Source: Holophagaceae bacterium
GTDB taxonomy: Bacteria > Acidobacteriota > Holophagae > Holophagales > Holophagaceae
DNA length: 33,300 bases
Direction: 5' to 3'
NCBI GenBank assembly: GCA_017859995.1
Contig: JAFJUR010000062.1
Coordinates: 1-33,300, forward strand
The notes beneath the pieces are model-generated. The model saw only the letters and a list, made by a program, of their open reading frames with translations. It ran no database searches and was not told where the DNA came from. The position numbers were made by a program, and so were the translations under genes. Every line of letters begins with the position of its first letter. Positions within the stretch are counted from its first letter, which is position 1. Below are positions 6,405 through 14,774 of this stretch, piece by piece.

Positions 6405-8360
6405 ATGAAACGGATCTTGCTCCTCCGCGGCGCCGAACTCATCGTCTTCGCCCTTCTGGCCACCATCCCCCTGCTGGTGGTGAACCCCTACGCCCTGGGC
6501 CTCCTTACCCTGCTGGCCATCTACGGCATCCTCCTCATCGGGCTGGACGTCACCGTGGGCTACCTGGGCCAGGTGAACCTCGCCCACGTGGCCTTCCTGG
6601 GCCTGGGCGCCTACACCGCCGGACTCGTCGTCACCAAGCTGGGCCTCGGCATGGCGCCGGCGCTGCTGGCGGCCATGGCCGTGGGCCTGCTGCTGGGCGG
6701 CCTGCTGGCCCTGCCGGCGTTGAGGCTCGAGGGTCCTCAGTTCGCCCTGGCCACGCTCAGCTTCGCGGCCCTCAGCACCACGGCGCTCAACGAGCTGGAA
6801 GCCCTCACCGGCGGCGCCCAGGGCCTGAGCCTGAGTCGTCCCCCCGTCTTCGGCCACGCCCTCACGCCCCCTCTCTTCTACTGGCTCTGCATGGCCCTGC
6901 TGGCCGTGGTGTGGATGCTCATGCGCAACCTGCTCGCGTCGCAGTGGGGTCGAGCTTTCGAAGCCCTGCGCGACAGCCCCATCGCCACCGATGCCATGGG
7001 CGTGGGCACCTACCGGCACAAGGTCGCCGCCTTCGCGCTGGGTTCGGGCCTGGGCGGCCTGGCGGGTGGGCTCTACGCCTTCAACTTCCAGTACCTCCAG
7101 CCCCAGAGCTTCGTCTACGACCTGATGATCATCCTGCTGCTGGGGGTGGTCCTGGGCGGCCGCAAGAGCCTCTGGGGGGCCTTCGTGGGCGCCTCCGTCA
7201 TCGTCCTGCTGCCCAACCTGCTCTCCAACCGGCTGCTCTTCCAGGTCTTCTCGGGCCTGGGCTTCGCCATGGCCCTGGCGGCGGGCCTGCGAGGCCTCGT
7301 CAAGAAGACCACCCGTCCCTTCCAGGCCCTGGCGCCCGTGGTGGCCATGGGGCTGCTGGTGGTCGGTGGTTTCTTCGTGGAGAACACCGAGGATTGGCGC
7401 AAGGCCATCTTCGCCCTGATGCTCTTCTCAGTGGTGGTGGGACTCCCCGAAGGCCTCATGGGCTTTCTCGCCATCTTCCTGGCGAAGCTCTTCCGGGTTC
7501 CCCACGCCCCCCTGCCCGAGCCTTCGGACATCGAGGCCATCCTGCCTCCGCGCGCCGTCGACGGCGCGCCCCTGCTCGTGCTGGAAGACCTCAAACGCCA
7601 TTTCGGTGGCGTGAAGGCTGTGGACGGTCTCTCGATGACCATCAAATCCGGCAGCATCCACGGCCTCATCGGGCCGAACGGCTCGGGCAAGAGCACGGTG
7701 GTGAACGTCATCTCGGGGCTCTACCCGCCGAGCGCAGGCCGCGTGCTGTTGCGGGGAACGCCGCTGCCCTCGGGCAGCCTCTTCCGGGTGTCGCGGTCCG
7801 GCGTGGCGCGGACCTTCCAGAACCTCCAGCTCTTCGGGGAACTGACGGCCCTCGAAAACGTCATGGTGGCCCTGCGCGGCGTGTACCGCAGCCCCCTGCC
7901 CCTGGTGCTGCTGGGGCTGGCGCGGTCGGAGGAACGCCAGGCCCAGGCGGACGCCCTCTGCCTGCTGGGCCGCGTGGGGCTGAAGGACCAGGCCCTCACC
8001 CGGGCCAGGGACCTGACCTACGGCGCCCAGCGCTTCCTCGAGGTCGCCCGCGCCCTCGCCCGCAAGCCGGACCTGCTCATCCTGGATGAACCCGCGGCGG
8101 GCCTGGCCCATCCGGACGTGGTTCAGCTCATCGAGATCATCAAGCGCGTCCACAAGCGCGGCATCAGCATCCTCCTCATCGAGCACCACATGGATGTGGT
8201 GAGCGAACTCTGCGACGTGGTGACCGTGCTCGACGGCGGGAAGGTCATTGCAGAAGGTCCACCGGACGAGGTGAAGCGCCATCCCAAGGTGGTGGAAGCC
8301 TATCTGGGCCAGCCGCCCCAAACCGACACCCCCGGCGAACCCTCGCCGCAGCCGGCCTAG
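6405..8360 (+). CDS. Fused permease and ATPase of a branched-chain amino-acid-type ABC transporter (LivM-LivG)
   Basis: One 651-residue polypeptide. Residues 1 to about 300 are a LivM permease (GYLGQVNLAHVAFLGLGAYTAG near 52-73; coupling loop GRAFEALRDSPIATDAMGV near 182-200). Residues about 305-365 add two more hydrophobic segments not usual in LivM. After a short linker, an ABC ATPase begins near 390: Walker A GPNGSGKS at 423-430, Q-loop ARTFQNLQLFGELTALENVM, signature LTYGAQRFLEVARAL, Walker B LLILDEPAAGL and the switch His in LLIEHHMDVV. The signature LTYGAQ replaces the common LSYGQQ. LivM and LivG are normally separate proteins; here no stop or start site divides them. The C-terminus is a Pro-rich tail. 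The neighbours supply binding protein, LivH and LivF. Confidence 0.92.
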   Translation: MKRILLLRGAELIVFALLATIPLLVVNPYALGLLTLLAIYGILLIGLDVTVGYLGQVNLAHVAFLGLGAYTAGLVVTKLGLGMAPALLAAMAVGLLLGGLLALPALRLEGPQFALATLSFAALSTTALNELEALTGGAQGLSLSRPPVFGHALTPPLFYWLCMALLAVVWMLMRNLLASQWGRAFEALRDSPIATDAMGVGTYRHKVAAFALGSGLGGLAGGLYAFNFQYLQPQSFVYDLMIILLLGVVLGGRKSLWGAFVGASVIVLLPNLLSNRLLFQVFSGLGFAMALAAGLRGLVKKTTRPFQALAPVVAMGLLVVGGFFVENTEDWRKAIFALMLFSVVVGLPEGLMGFLAIFLAKLFRVPHAPLPEPSDIEAILPPRAVDGAPLLVLEDLKRHFGGVKAVDGLSMTIKSGSIHGLIGPNGSGKSTVVNVISGLYPPSAGRVLLRGTPLPSGSLFRVSRSGVARTFQNLQLFGELTALENVMVALRGVYRSPLPLVLLGLARSEERQAQADALCLLGRVGLKDQALTRARDLTYGAQRFLEVARALARKPDLLILDEPAAGLAHPDVVQLIEIIKRVHKRGISILLIEHHMDVVSELCDVVTVLDGGKVIAEGPPDEVKRHPKVVEAYLGQPPQTDTPGEPSPQPA

Positions 8361-8369
8361 GAGGCACCC

Positions 8370-9086
8370 ATGCTGATCGTGGAAGATCTCCATGCGGGCT
8401 ACGGCGCCAGCGAAGTGCTGACGGGCGCCACGCTGTCGGTGAAGAAGGGCACGCTGGTGGCCCTCATCGGCGCCAACGGGGCGGGCAAGACCACCACCAT
8501 GCGCGCCATCTCCGGCGGCCTCAAGCCGGGCCGGGGTCGCGTGGTGCTCGATGGCCAGGAGGTGCAGGGTCTGGACGCCTCCCGCATCGCCCGCCTGGGT
8601 CTCGCCCATGCGCCCGAGGGCCGGAAGGTGTTCGGCCCGCTTTCCGTGGAGGACAACCTGCTCCTGGGCGCCTACAGCCGCCTGCCGCGGTTCTTCGGCT
8701 ACCGGACCAGCGCCCGCGCCGACCTGGACCGCGTCTACGACCTGTTCCCCCGGCTTCGCGACCGCACGAAGCAGGCCGCGGGCACCCTTTCAGGCGGCGA
8801 ACAGCAGATGCTCGCCATCGGACGCGCGCTGATGGCCCGGCCCAAGGTCATGCTGCTGGACGAACCCTCCATGGGCCTGGCGCCGGTCATCGTGCAGGAG
8901 GTCTTCCGCACCATCCGCCGCCTGAAGGAGGAGGGCATCACCCTGCTCCTCGTCGAACAGTTCGCCAAGAGCGCCCTCGAGGTCGCCGACTACGCCTACG
9001 TGATGGAGCGGGGCCGCATCGCCGTCGAAGGCACTCCGGCCGAGCTGGGCCGCGACGAGCGCGTGCTCGCTGCCTACCTGGGCTGA
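8370..9086 (+). CDS. livF: Branched-chain amino-acid-type ABC transporter ATPase (LivF)
   Basis: The product is 238 residues, the usual LivF length. It is a complete ABC ATPase: Walker A GANGAGKT near residue 34, the Q-loop region followed by APEGRKVFGPLSVEDNLLLGAY (an APEGR motif typical of LivF), signature LSGGEQQMLAIGRAL, Walker B VMLLDEPSMGLAP and the switch His position replaced by Gln in LLVEQF, as in other LivF proteins. ATG at 8370 follows GGAGG within the tail of the fused gene. It would pair with the LivG domain of the preceding protein to drive uptake. It is the last gene of the operon; tRNA-Gly follows under its own promoter. Confidence 0.95.
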   Translation: MLIVEDLHAGYGASEVLTGATLSVKKGTLVALIGANGAGKTTTMRAISGGLKPGRGRVVLDGQEVQGLDASRIARLGLAHAPEGRKVFGPLSVEDNLLLGAYSRLPRFFGYRTSARADLDRVYDLFPRLRDRTKQAAGTLSGGEQQMLAIGRALMARPKVMLLDEPSMGLAPVIVQEVFRTIRRLKEEGITLLLVEQFAKSALEVADYAYVMERGRIAVEGTPAELGRDERVLAAYLG

Positions 9087-9089
9087 GAC

Positions 9090-9118
9090 TTGGCCCCCCG
9101 GGCCGCTTGCGCTAGCAT
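9090..9118 (+). promoter_or_regulatory. Candidate promoter of tRNA-Gly
   Basis: TTGGCC (9090-9095) and TAGCAT (9113-9118) are separated by 17 bases and sit 11 bases upstream of the tRNA. Each box matches the sigma70 consensus at about four of six bases. The -35 box starts four bases after the livF stop codon. Confidence 0.4.
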
Positions 9119-9129
9119 GGAGCCCTGCC

Positions 9130-9204
9130 GCGGGCGTAGTTCAGTGGTAGAACGCAAGCTTCCCAAGCTTGATGTCGTGGGTTCAATCCCCATCGCCCGC
9201 TCCA
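9130..9204 (+). tRNA. tRNA-Gly, anticodon CCC
   Basis: The cloverleaf folds by eye. The acceptor GCGGGCG (9130-9136) pairs with CGCCCGC (9194-9200). The D-arm is GTTC...GAAC. The anticodon stem CAAGC/GCTTG encloses loop TTCCCAA, giving anticodon CCC (reads GGG, glycine). The T-arm contains GGGTTCAATCCC. The discriminator is T (9201), and CCA (9202-9204) is encoded, as is common for bacterial tRNA-Gly. Confidence 0.95.
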
Positions 9205-9206
9205 AC

Positions 9207-9240
9207 GCAAATGGCCCGCCCTTGGCGGGTCGTTTGCTTT
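9207..9240 (+). terminator. Terminator of tRNA-Gly
   Basis: GCAAA and CCCGCC on the left arm pair with GGCGGG and TTTGC on the right around a CTT-type loop, with GTTTGCTTT following. It starts three bases after the CCA end. Confidence 0.7.
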
Positions 9241-9303
9241 GGAGAGAACCTGGCGGGGATTGAAATCGCTGAATCGCTGACAGGTAGGCTCAGACCTCCG
9301 GCG

Positions 9304-11144
9304 TTATTTCTTTGGTTCCTGGGCCTTGATCAAGCCCTTCTCGGGCTGGGGGAGGTCCAGCATCCCCTGGCTGCCGGGGCCTGTGAACAGGGTGATGTGG
9401 GCGATCCGCCCCTTGGAGATGGGCTCTGAAGCCAGGTCCCCTCCGGTGTGGGTATTGCGCTGGGAAGACAGGTAGGGACCGGCACTGACAATCAGGCGCA
9501 GCCGGCTGCCCTTGCGGATGGCGCGGGCAAAAAAGCTCATGGCGGGAAAGGTCACGGTTTCCGCTGTTCCAGGAACCATCAACACGGGGGAGACTCCGCC
9601 GTTCCGGTACCTCAATCGCACGGAACCGGAGGACAGCACCACCACCTCGCCCTCCGGAAGCAGTTCCTGCAATTCACAGAAGAGGTCGGCGTCAGGCTGA
9701 TCGCAGGCCAGCTGCAGGGTCAGCTTGGGCCGCCCGGACAGCACCGTTTCCTCCTGGAACAAGCTGCTGTGCCACATCACCTGACTGGGGAGGTTTTGCA
9801 GCGTTTCCCGCTGGTCCTTCAGATAGCTGGGGTATTCCTGCTCGGTCTCTTCGCGGGGGGGAAGGTATTTCGGATCGGCGAGCAGGCGGACCATGGCGCG
9901 CTGCTTCGGCGTCCCTGTGACCAGGTGTCCACCTCGCGTCACATCGCCCGGCTCGGCCCCGGTGAGATCCAGTTCGAACCGGAGGGGCGCCCCTTCGATC
10001 TGCTTGAGGTCCGAGGCATAGATCCAGGTGTTGCGCCCCATGATGAAACAGGCCACCCGGTCCTTCAGGAATTCCGGCCTCGGCCCTCCCTTGAGGGTGT
10101 GGTCGTACCAGGCCTTGTGCAGGTCTTCCATGTTCATGACCGCGGCGGGCCCGGAGTTGATTCCGCCCACCTCGGCCTTGGGCAGTCTGGTGCCAAGGTG
10201 GTCCCAGGGCCCGATCACCAGCCAGTGCTTCGCCGTGACGGCTTTCGGCCCATTCGCCATGTGCCGTTCGTAATAGGTGAGGGCGCCCAATTGATCCGCA
10301 TCGTGGTGTCCCGTGATGGTCAGGATGGGGAGGTCCAGCTTGGCGTAGTGTTCCGGGCGGGGGGTCATGGCCTGCCAGAAAGCATCCTCCCTCGGATGCT
10401 CAAGCCAAGACCGAAACACCGTGCCGTGGATTCCGGTCAAGGGTTCCAGATCCTGAAAAGAGCGCCCTCCCGCCACCTGCTCCCACACCGCGTTGGTCCA
10501 TATCCCCGTGGTGCTGAAGAGCCCGCTGTTCAGCGCCCGGCCATGCACATAGGCTAGCCATCGAAGCATGTAGGGTAATCCACGCCGGGGTGTACCGCCG
10601 CGGAGGGAGCCATGGCCTTCAGGTGGGGTGGAAACTCCTTGGCCAGGCTCCATTGGAAGAACCCCAGCCAGGAGCCACCCCAGGTGGCGACCTGGCCATC
10701 GCACCAAGGCTGCTTGGCGATCCATTCCACGGTGTCGAAGCCATCCTTCGCTTCCACCTGACCGGGGAGGAAGCTGCCTTCGGAATTTCCGCGCCCTCTC
10801 AAGTCCACGGCGACGAAGACATAGCCACGTTGGGCAAAGTAGAGGCCCTGCTTGGCGGCATGGTCGGCGATGTAGGGGGTCATGGTGAGGATCACGGGGA
10901 GTGGCTTGGCCTGCCTGGGATCCCGGTAGAGCGTGGCGCTCAGGTGGATCCCGTCCCGCATGGGAATTTTCTGGTCCCAGGTGACCTGGACCTGGACCCG
11001 CGAGAGGGCTTTCTCATCGGTGTCAGCCCTGGCCCGGAGCACCGCTGGCATGATCAACAGTCCCAGGATCCCGAGGAGTGCGCGGAAGGTTGACCGCCTG
11101 AAGCAGGAGCCGAGGATGGCTGACGTCTCTGGGTGGAATGGCAT
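9304..11144 (-). pseudogene. CocE/NonD-type alpha/beta-hydrolase (X-Pro dipeptidyl-peptidase family), frameshifted
   Basis: Two frames together make one hydrolase of about 610 residues. The first part starts at ATG 11144 (GGAG site upstream) with an export signal (FRRSTFRALLGILGLLIMPAVLRARA). It has the CocE N-terminus IPMRDGIHLSATLYRD, the DLRGRGNSEGSF motif and nucleophile elbow GGSWLGFFQW, then stops at 10554. The rest lies in another frame from about 10574: acid region ITGHHDADQLGAL, GPWDH with the likely catalytic His, and the C-terminal jelly-roll domain. Adding one base to the GGG at 10573-10575 would read VHPGVDYP-YMLRWL without interruption, as the family expects. The family cleaves esters, amides or X-Pro peptides; the export signal suggests extracytoplasmic action. 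It is either a decayed gene or a one-base assembly error. Confidence 0.85.
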
Positions 11145-11479
11145 GTCCCTTCTCCTGTCTCGGTTGAGTGGCCCTGGGTCGGTGGTGGCGAGAAGCCACA
11201 CCATGGACTCGGAGAAGGCTCCATTCCCATGCCCCTGGTGCGTGTCCCCGCGCTGAAGGGATCATCCGTTCGGGCGGTCTGTGAATCAGGACATGGTTCG
11301 CAACCAGCCCCGGGACCCGGCTGTCAAACACCTGGATGAGATGGGCCGCCGGCGGACCTGGCCATTCTCCGGCGCCGGGAAGGCCCCGGTTGGAGCCTTC
11401 CCGGTTCGGATTGCGTGCGGCTGGCCGGGAGGAGAAAGGCTCACCGGGGTGCCCCTGGAACCTCCGGAACCCCTCTGCC
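11145..11479. other. Intergenic region upstream of the hydrolase gene; no gene seen
   Basis: 335 bases between two leftward genes. GGGAAGGC (11377-11384) pairs with GCCTTCCC (11395-11402) around a 10-base loop. It could terminate the upstream gene at 11480, although no T tract follows on the minus strand. The part next to 11144 must hold the hydrolase promoter, but no clear boxes are visible. Short frames here have no coding character. Confidence 0.5.
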
Positions 11480-12610
11480 TCAGTCCTCCTCCACCCCATG
11501 CTCCGCGTCGCTTGTCTCGGCGCAGGGACAGCATCGGTACTCCCGGGATTTCTCCAGCAGCTCGATCTGCTTTCGCAGCAGTTCGTTCTCAAGGTGCACG
11601 CGCTCGCGTCGGGCGGGCTCGCAGGTGTTGCACTCGTCGAGGCAGCCCTTGACGATGATGCCGCCGGTGGGGAGGGAGAACTCAAGCTGGAAGCCGAGCT
11701 TCTTCTTGAGCGACTCCGACGGTTCGCCGTTTTCGCCGAGAATACCGGCGGCGATGAGCTCTGCATCCAGCTGCTTGAGGATGTCGGCCCGCATGGCCGG
11801 GGTGATCCCGGGCGAAGCCGCGGAAAGGTTGGCGCCGCCCGCCGGAGGGGAGATCAGGCGCTCGATGCTCACGAGTTCGAAAGTGACGGTCTGCTTCTTG
11901 TTCAGGCGGTAGAAGAGGTACGTGATCGCGTGGCAGGCGTTGGGATTGGCATACTCGCGGGAGGAAGCCTCGAAGTGGTCTTCCGATTCCCCTTCGATGT
12001 GGGTGCGGGTGGACACTTCGCCGATGGAGATGCTGTGGGCGCTGCGGGTGGCGTGCACCGCCTGGGTTGCGGCCGCGTGCATGTTCGAGCTCTGGCGGTG
12101 CAGGTAGTCCAGGGTGGAGGAGCTGTCGTGGTTCCCGGAGGACTTGGTGGTGGCGCTCACGCTGGGATCCCAGGGCCAGGGGGACACGCTGCCCTTGGCT
12201 TCACCGCTGAAGTCCCAGTGGCCCTTGTCCGTGGCCACATCGTGGCCGGCCTGGGTGTTCTCCAGGTCGGAGAAGTAGGACTGGGAAGCGTTCATCCAGT
12301 ACTCCTCCTCGGAGATCTGCTCGCTGCGGTAGCTCAACTTGGTGGTGGCATCGTATGTGAACGAGGTGCGGCGGTCCGAGGTGAAGAGCTTCACCTTTTC
12401 GCCGGGGAGCAGCGTCGTGGTGTAGACCGGGTCTCCCAGGACCAGGCCCATGGTGCAGCGCTTCAGGCGGAACGTCAGCACGAGCTGGACGCCGAGCCGG
12501 AATTCCCGCTTGAACATGAACGGGTAGTTCAGCGTCCGGGTGAAGACGAGCACATCGCAGTTGTCGTCCCGGAGCAACTCCGGGCAGCAGGGGATCTTCA
12601 TCGAGTCCAT
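11480..12610 (-). CDS. Conserved-looking protein of unknown function with Cys-rich ends and C-terminal coiled coil
   Basis: The product is 376 residues. ATG at 12610 follows AGGAG; the longer upstream frame is low-complexity and non-coding. I do not recognise the family. The N-terminus has CC and C positions (IPCCPELLRDDNCDVLVF), followed by a beta-rich segment (FMFKREFRLGVQLVLTFRLKRC) and a distinctive TTTLLPGEKVKLFTSDRR. A Ser/His/Thr-rich middle (about 180-250) follows. Near residues 320-365 a heptad-like helix (RVHLENELLRKQIELLEKSREY) is bracketed by GCLDECNTC and CCPCAE, which could bind metal or form disulfides. The acidic tail ends in GVEED. There is no signal peptide or membrane segment. 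It follows the helical unknown gene after a 245-base gap. Confidence 0.7.
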   Translation of the reverse strand: MDSMKIPCCPELLRDDNCDVLVFTRTLNYPFMFKREFRLGVQLVLTFRLKRCTMGLVLGDPVYTTTLLPGEKVKLFTSDRRTSFTYDATTKLSYRSEQISEEEYWMNASQSYFSDLENTQAGHDVATDKGHWDFSGEAKGSVSPWPWDPSVSATTKSSGNHDSSSTLDYLHRQSSNMHAAATQAVHATRSAHSISIGEVSTRTHIEGESEDHFEASSREYANPNACHAITYLFYRLNKKQTVTFELVSIERLISPPAGGANLSAASPGITPAMRADILKQLDAELIAAGILGENGEPSESLKKKLGFQLEFSLPTGGIIVKGCLDECNTCEPARRERVHLENELLRKQIELLEKSREYRCCPCAETSDAEHGVEED

Positions 12611-12855
12611 GTGGCTCTCCTGGCGGGGGTACCCATCCCCCCGGGCCCTGCATGGGAGGAGGCGATGGTCGTACCGGGGTTCCAGGAGCGGAGAGCAAGC
12701 CCGGTGCCAGGGCTCCGTGCGAAGGCTGGTGCTGCGGGCACAGGCGGTTGGAAGCTTCCCCCCCGCCGCAGGGTCGGCGCCGTCGGGTTCCGCCCGACCC
12801 ACACGGGGCCAGTCAGACCCGGCGGAGATCAGGGGTCTGGCCTGGGGGCCGGAGC
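12611..12855 (-). other. Leader region between two leftward unknown genes
   Basis: 245 bases without a credible gene. A small hairpin, GTCGGG (12782-12787) with CCCGAC (12793-12798), could end the upstream transcript. The AGGAG site for the downstream gene lies at its left edge. No promoter boxes are convincing. Confidence 0.4.
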
Positions 12856-13965
12856 CTACCCCTTGCCCTGGGCCTTCATCTCCACCATGCGCTTGGCCTC
12901 CCGGCGCAGCAGCTCGGCGACATTGCGATCCTTCATCAGCAGCTTGAGGTCGCTCTCGAAGAGCCGCTTGAAGTGGGTCATGGCGACGGGCAGCGGGGTG
13001 CGCGGATTCATGACAAGGGACTTGGTGATGGGGTATTTCTTCATCCACTCCCGGCTGTTGGAGATGATGCGGAGCACCTCCTCGTTCACGGTGCGCATCT
13101 GGGCGATGTAGGCCACCTCGCCTTCCGTGATGCGGCCATTGCGGATGACGTTCACCTGGATGAGGCGGTTGGCCTCTCGGATGAGGAGGGCGCGTTCCTC
13201 CTTGCCCCCCTTGATGGCGAGCATGATCTTCTGGTTCGTGCTGAGGCGCGAGACGCGCTGGGTGAGGGTGAGGTTGATCTCCTGGCCCTGGTCATCCACG
13301 GGGGGCTTGGCGGCCAGGAGACGGCGCTCGGCGGCCATCTCCTCGGATTCGATCTCGGCCTCCGCCTCCTCCTTGGATTTCTCCTTGGGCAGGGGCAGCT
13401 CGGACCAGGCGCGATCGAGGCGGCCGGCTTCCACTTCGTCGATGATCTCCAGGCGGGCGTGCTTGACGTCTTCGGGGATCAGCCGCAACACGTCGAAGCG
13501 GAACTCGTTGACGCGCCGCTTGATGACGTACTCGCCCTCCGGGTGTTCCTCGAGGAGGTCGAGGATCCGCGGCCGTTCGAGCCAGAGCACCTGGTTGTTC
13601 AGGACGATTTCCAGCACCGAGCCCGGCAGGCTCGGCACGGAGGCCTCCACGATCTCGGACGTGAGGGAGGGATTCAGGAGCGCCGCCTCCAGCAGCGCGG
13701 GTTCCTTGCGATGGCAGAGCACCAGCTGTAGGGGCGCGGGCGGCGAGATGGGCTCCGACAGCACGCCTGCAAAGAGGGATTCCGGCATCGTCGCGAGGAA
13801 GTCCAGGGCCCGCTGCGTGTAGGGCGTCTCCCGGACGGCGGCATGGGCCAGGGCCTGCAGCAGGTCCGCGGTGGGCACCGGCAGGCTGCCTCCCACCAGG
13901 GCCATGGCCATGGGTTCGGGCAGACTCCCCTTCAGGAAGCGTTCGACAATCGGGTGGGTGCTCAT
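12856..13965 (-). CDS. Unknown all-helical (HEAT-like) protein downstream of a RodZ-like gene
   Basis: The product is 369 residues. Its ATG overlaps the stop of the preceding gene as ATGA (13962-13965), so translation is coupled. The first 165 residues are short repeated helices with the pattern x-LPEPMAMALVGGSLPVPTADLLQALAHAA, LLEAALLNPSLTSEIVEASV and VLEIVLNNQVLWLERPRILDLLEEHP, resembling HEAT-type units. An acidic, Lys/Glu-rich linker (KEKSKEEAEAEIESEEMAAE, about 195-215) follows. The C-terminal 150 residues are strongly conserved-looking helices: LSTNQKIMLAIKGGKEERALLIREANRLI, EVAYIAQMRTVNEEVLRII and KKYPITKSLVMNPRTPL. There is no catalytic motif or membrane segment. It may be a cytoplasmic scaffold for the MoxR/RodZ-like partners; this is inference from context. 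Confidence 0.75.
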   Translation of the reverse strand: MSTHPIVERFLKGSLPEPMAMALVGGSLPVPTADLLQALAHAAVRETPYTQRALDFLATMPESLFAGVLSEPISPPAPLQLVLCHRKEPALLEAALLNPSLTSEIVEASVPSLPGSVLEIVLNNQVLWLERPRILDLLEEHPEGEYVIKRRVNEFRFDVLRLIPEDVKHARLEIIDEVEAGRLDRAWSELPLPKEKSKEEAEAEIESEEMAAERRLLAAKPPVDDQGQEINLTLTQRVSRLSTNQKIMLAIKGGKEERALLIREANRLIQVNVIRNGRITEGEVAYIAQMRTVNEEVLRIISNSREWMKKYPITKSLVMNPRTPLPVAMTHFKRLFESDLKLLMKDRNVAELLRREAKRMVEMKAQGKG

Positions 13966-14774
13966 GGCCGGGTTCCGTCCTCATCCTCATCGGGTGCAGG
14001 GGCCGGTTCCGGGAGAACCACCTTCGGGGGGTTCAACCAGCGGCCCTCGGCGTCGAACTGGCCAATCCAGGCTTCGCCCACGCTCTGGCCGTGGGGGACG
14101 CGGCGCCCGGCCACCTCGAGGTTCACCACGCCGGCGTTGTCGAGCGTCAGGGTGAAAGGGCCCTTCACGCGGAGCCGCCAGGGCTCCGACACGCGCAGGG
14201 TGTGGACCTGGGCCGGAACCCCGGTCTCGGGCGCCGGCTCCAGCTTCACCTCGCAGGTGTCCATGGCCCGCAGGCTCACCAGGATGCCCTGGTCGTTCAG
14301 GGGTGCTTCGGGCAGGAGCTCGCCCAGCACAGGATAGGGCGCCGTGGAGGGCGGCGGCGGCGGCGGCAGGGTGGCCTTGGGGAGGGCCGACAGGTAGGTC
14401 GGCGCGGGTCTGCGACCCAGGCTGGGACCCGGCACCACCAGCCACAGCACCACCAGGACGGAGGCGGCGGTGAGCAGCCCCATCACCACCCGTTCCAGCC
14501 GCTCCTGGCGGGGATCGGGCGGATCCAGCTCCCGCACGCCAGGCACCGTATGGAAGGCCCCGGTGTGGAACTCGATGTCCACGCCCAGCCTTTCCGCCAG
14601 CTGCCGGGCCAGCGGGCGCGGGCGCCCTGGCGGCAGGGCCGTCCAGTCGTCGGCCTCGATGGCCTCGATATGGCGCAGGGGCAGCTTCAATTCCAGCGCC
14701 AGGGCCTCGCGGGTGAGCCCCTTGGCCACCCGGGCCTCCTGGAGGAGCTGACCCGCAGTCTCGTCCCCCTTCAT
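13962..14774 (-). CDS. RodZ-like membrane protein: N-terminal HTH, one membrane segment, C-terminal DUF4115-like domain
   Basis: The product is 270 residues. ATG at 14774 forms an ATGA overlap with the moxR stop and is preferred to the GTG nine bases upstream. Residues about 7-65 are a cro/RodZ-type helix-turn-helix (LLQEARVAKGLTREALALELKLPLRHIEAIEADDWTALPPGRPRPLARQLAERLGV). A single hydrophobic helix spans about 96-114 (VVMGLLTAASVLVVLWLVV), followed by a Pro-rich linker. The outer domain (about 165-250) is beta-rich and ends GQFDAEGRWLNPP, like DUF4115. True RodZ links MreB to the cell-wall elongation machine. This one lies in a MoxR cluster rather than beside mre genes, so the role may differ. 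The C-terminus is Pro/Glu/Asp-rich. Confidence 0.8.
   Translation of the reverse strand: MKGDETAGQLLQEARVAKGLTREALALELKLPLRHIEAIEADDWTALPPGRPRPLARQLAERLGVDIEFHTGAFHTVPGVRELDPPDPRQERLERVVMGLLTAASVLVVLWLVVPGPSLGRRPAPTYLSALPKATLPPPPPPSTAPYPVLGELLPEAPLNDQGILVSLRAMDTCEVKLEPAPETGVPAQVHTLRVSEPWRLRVKGPFTLTLDNAGVVNLEVAGRRVPHGQSVGEAWIGQFDAEGRWLNPPKVVLPEPAPAPDEDEDGTRP

Noticed and set aside
9130..11144. Genomic island inserted at tRNA-Gly
   Set aside because: I found no repeat of the tRNA 3' end elsewhere in the window and no integrase gene.
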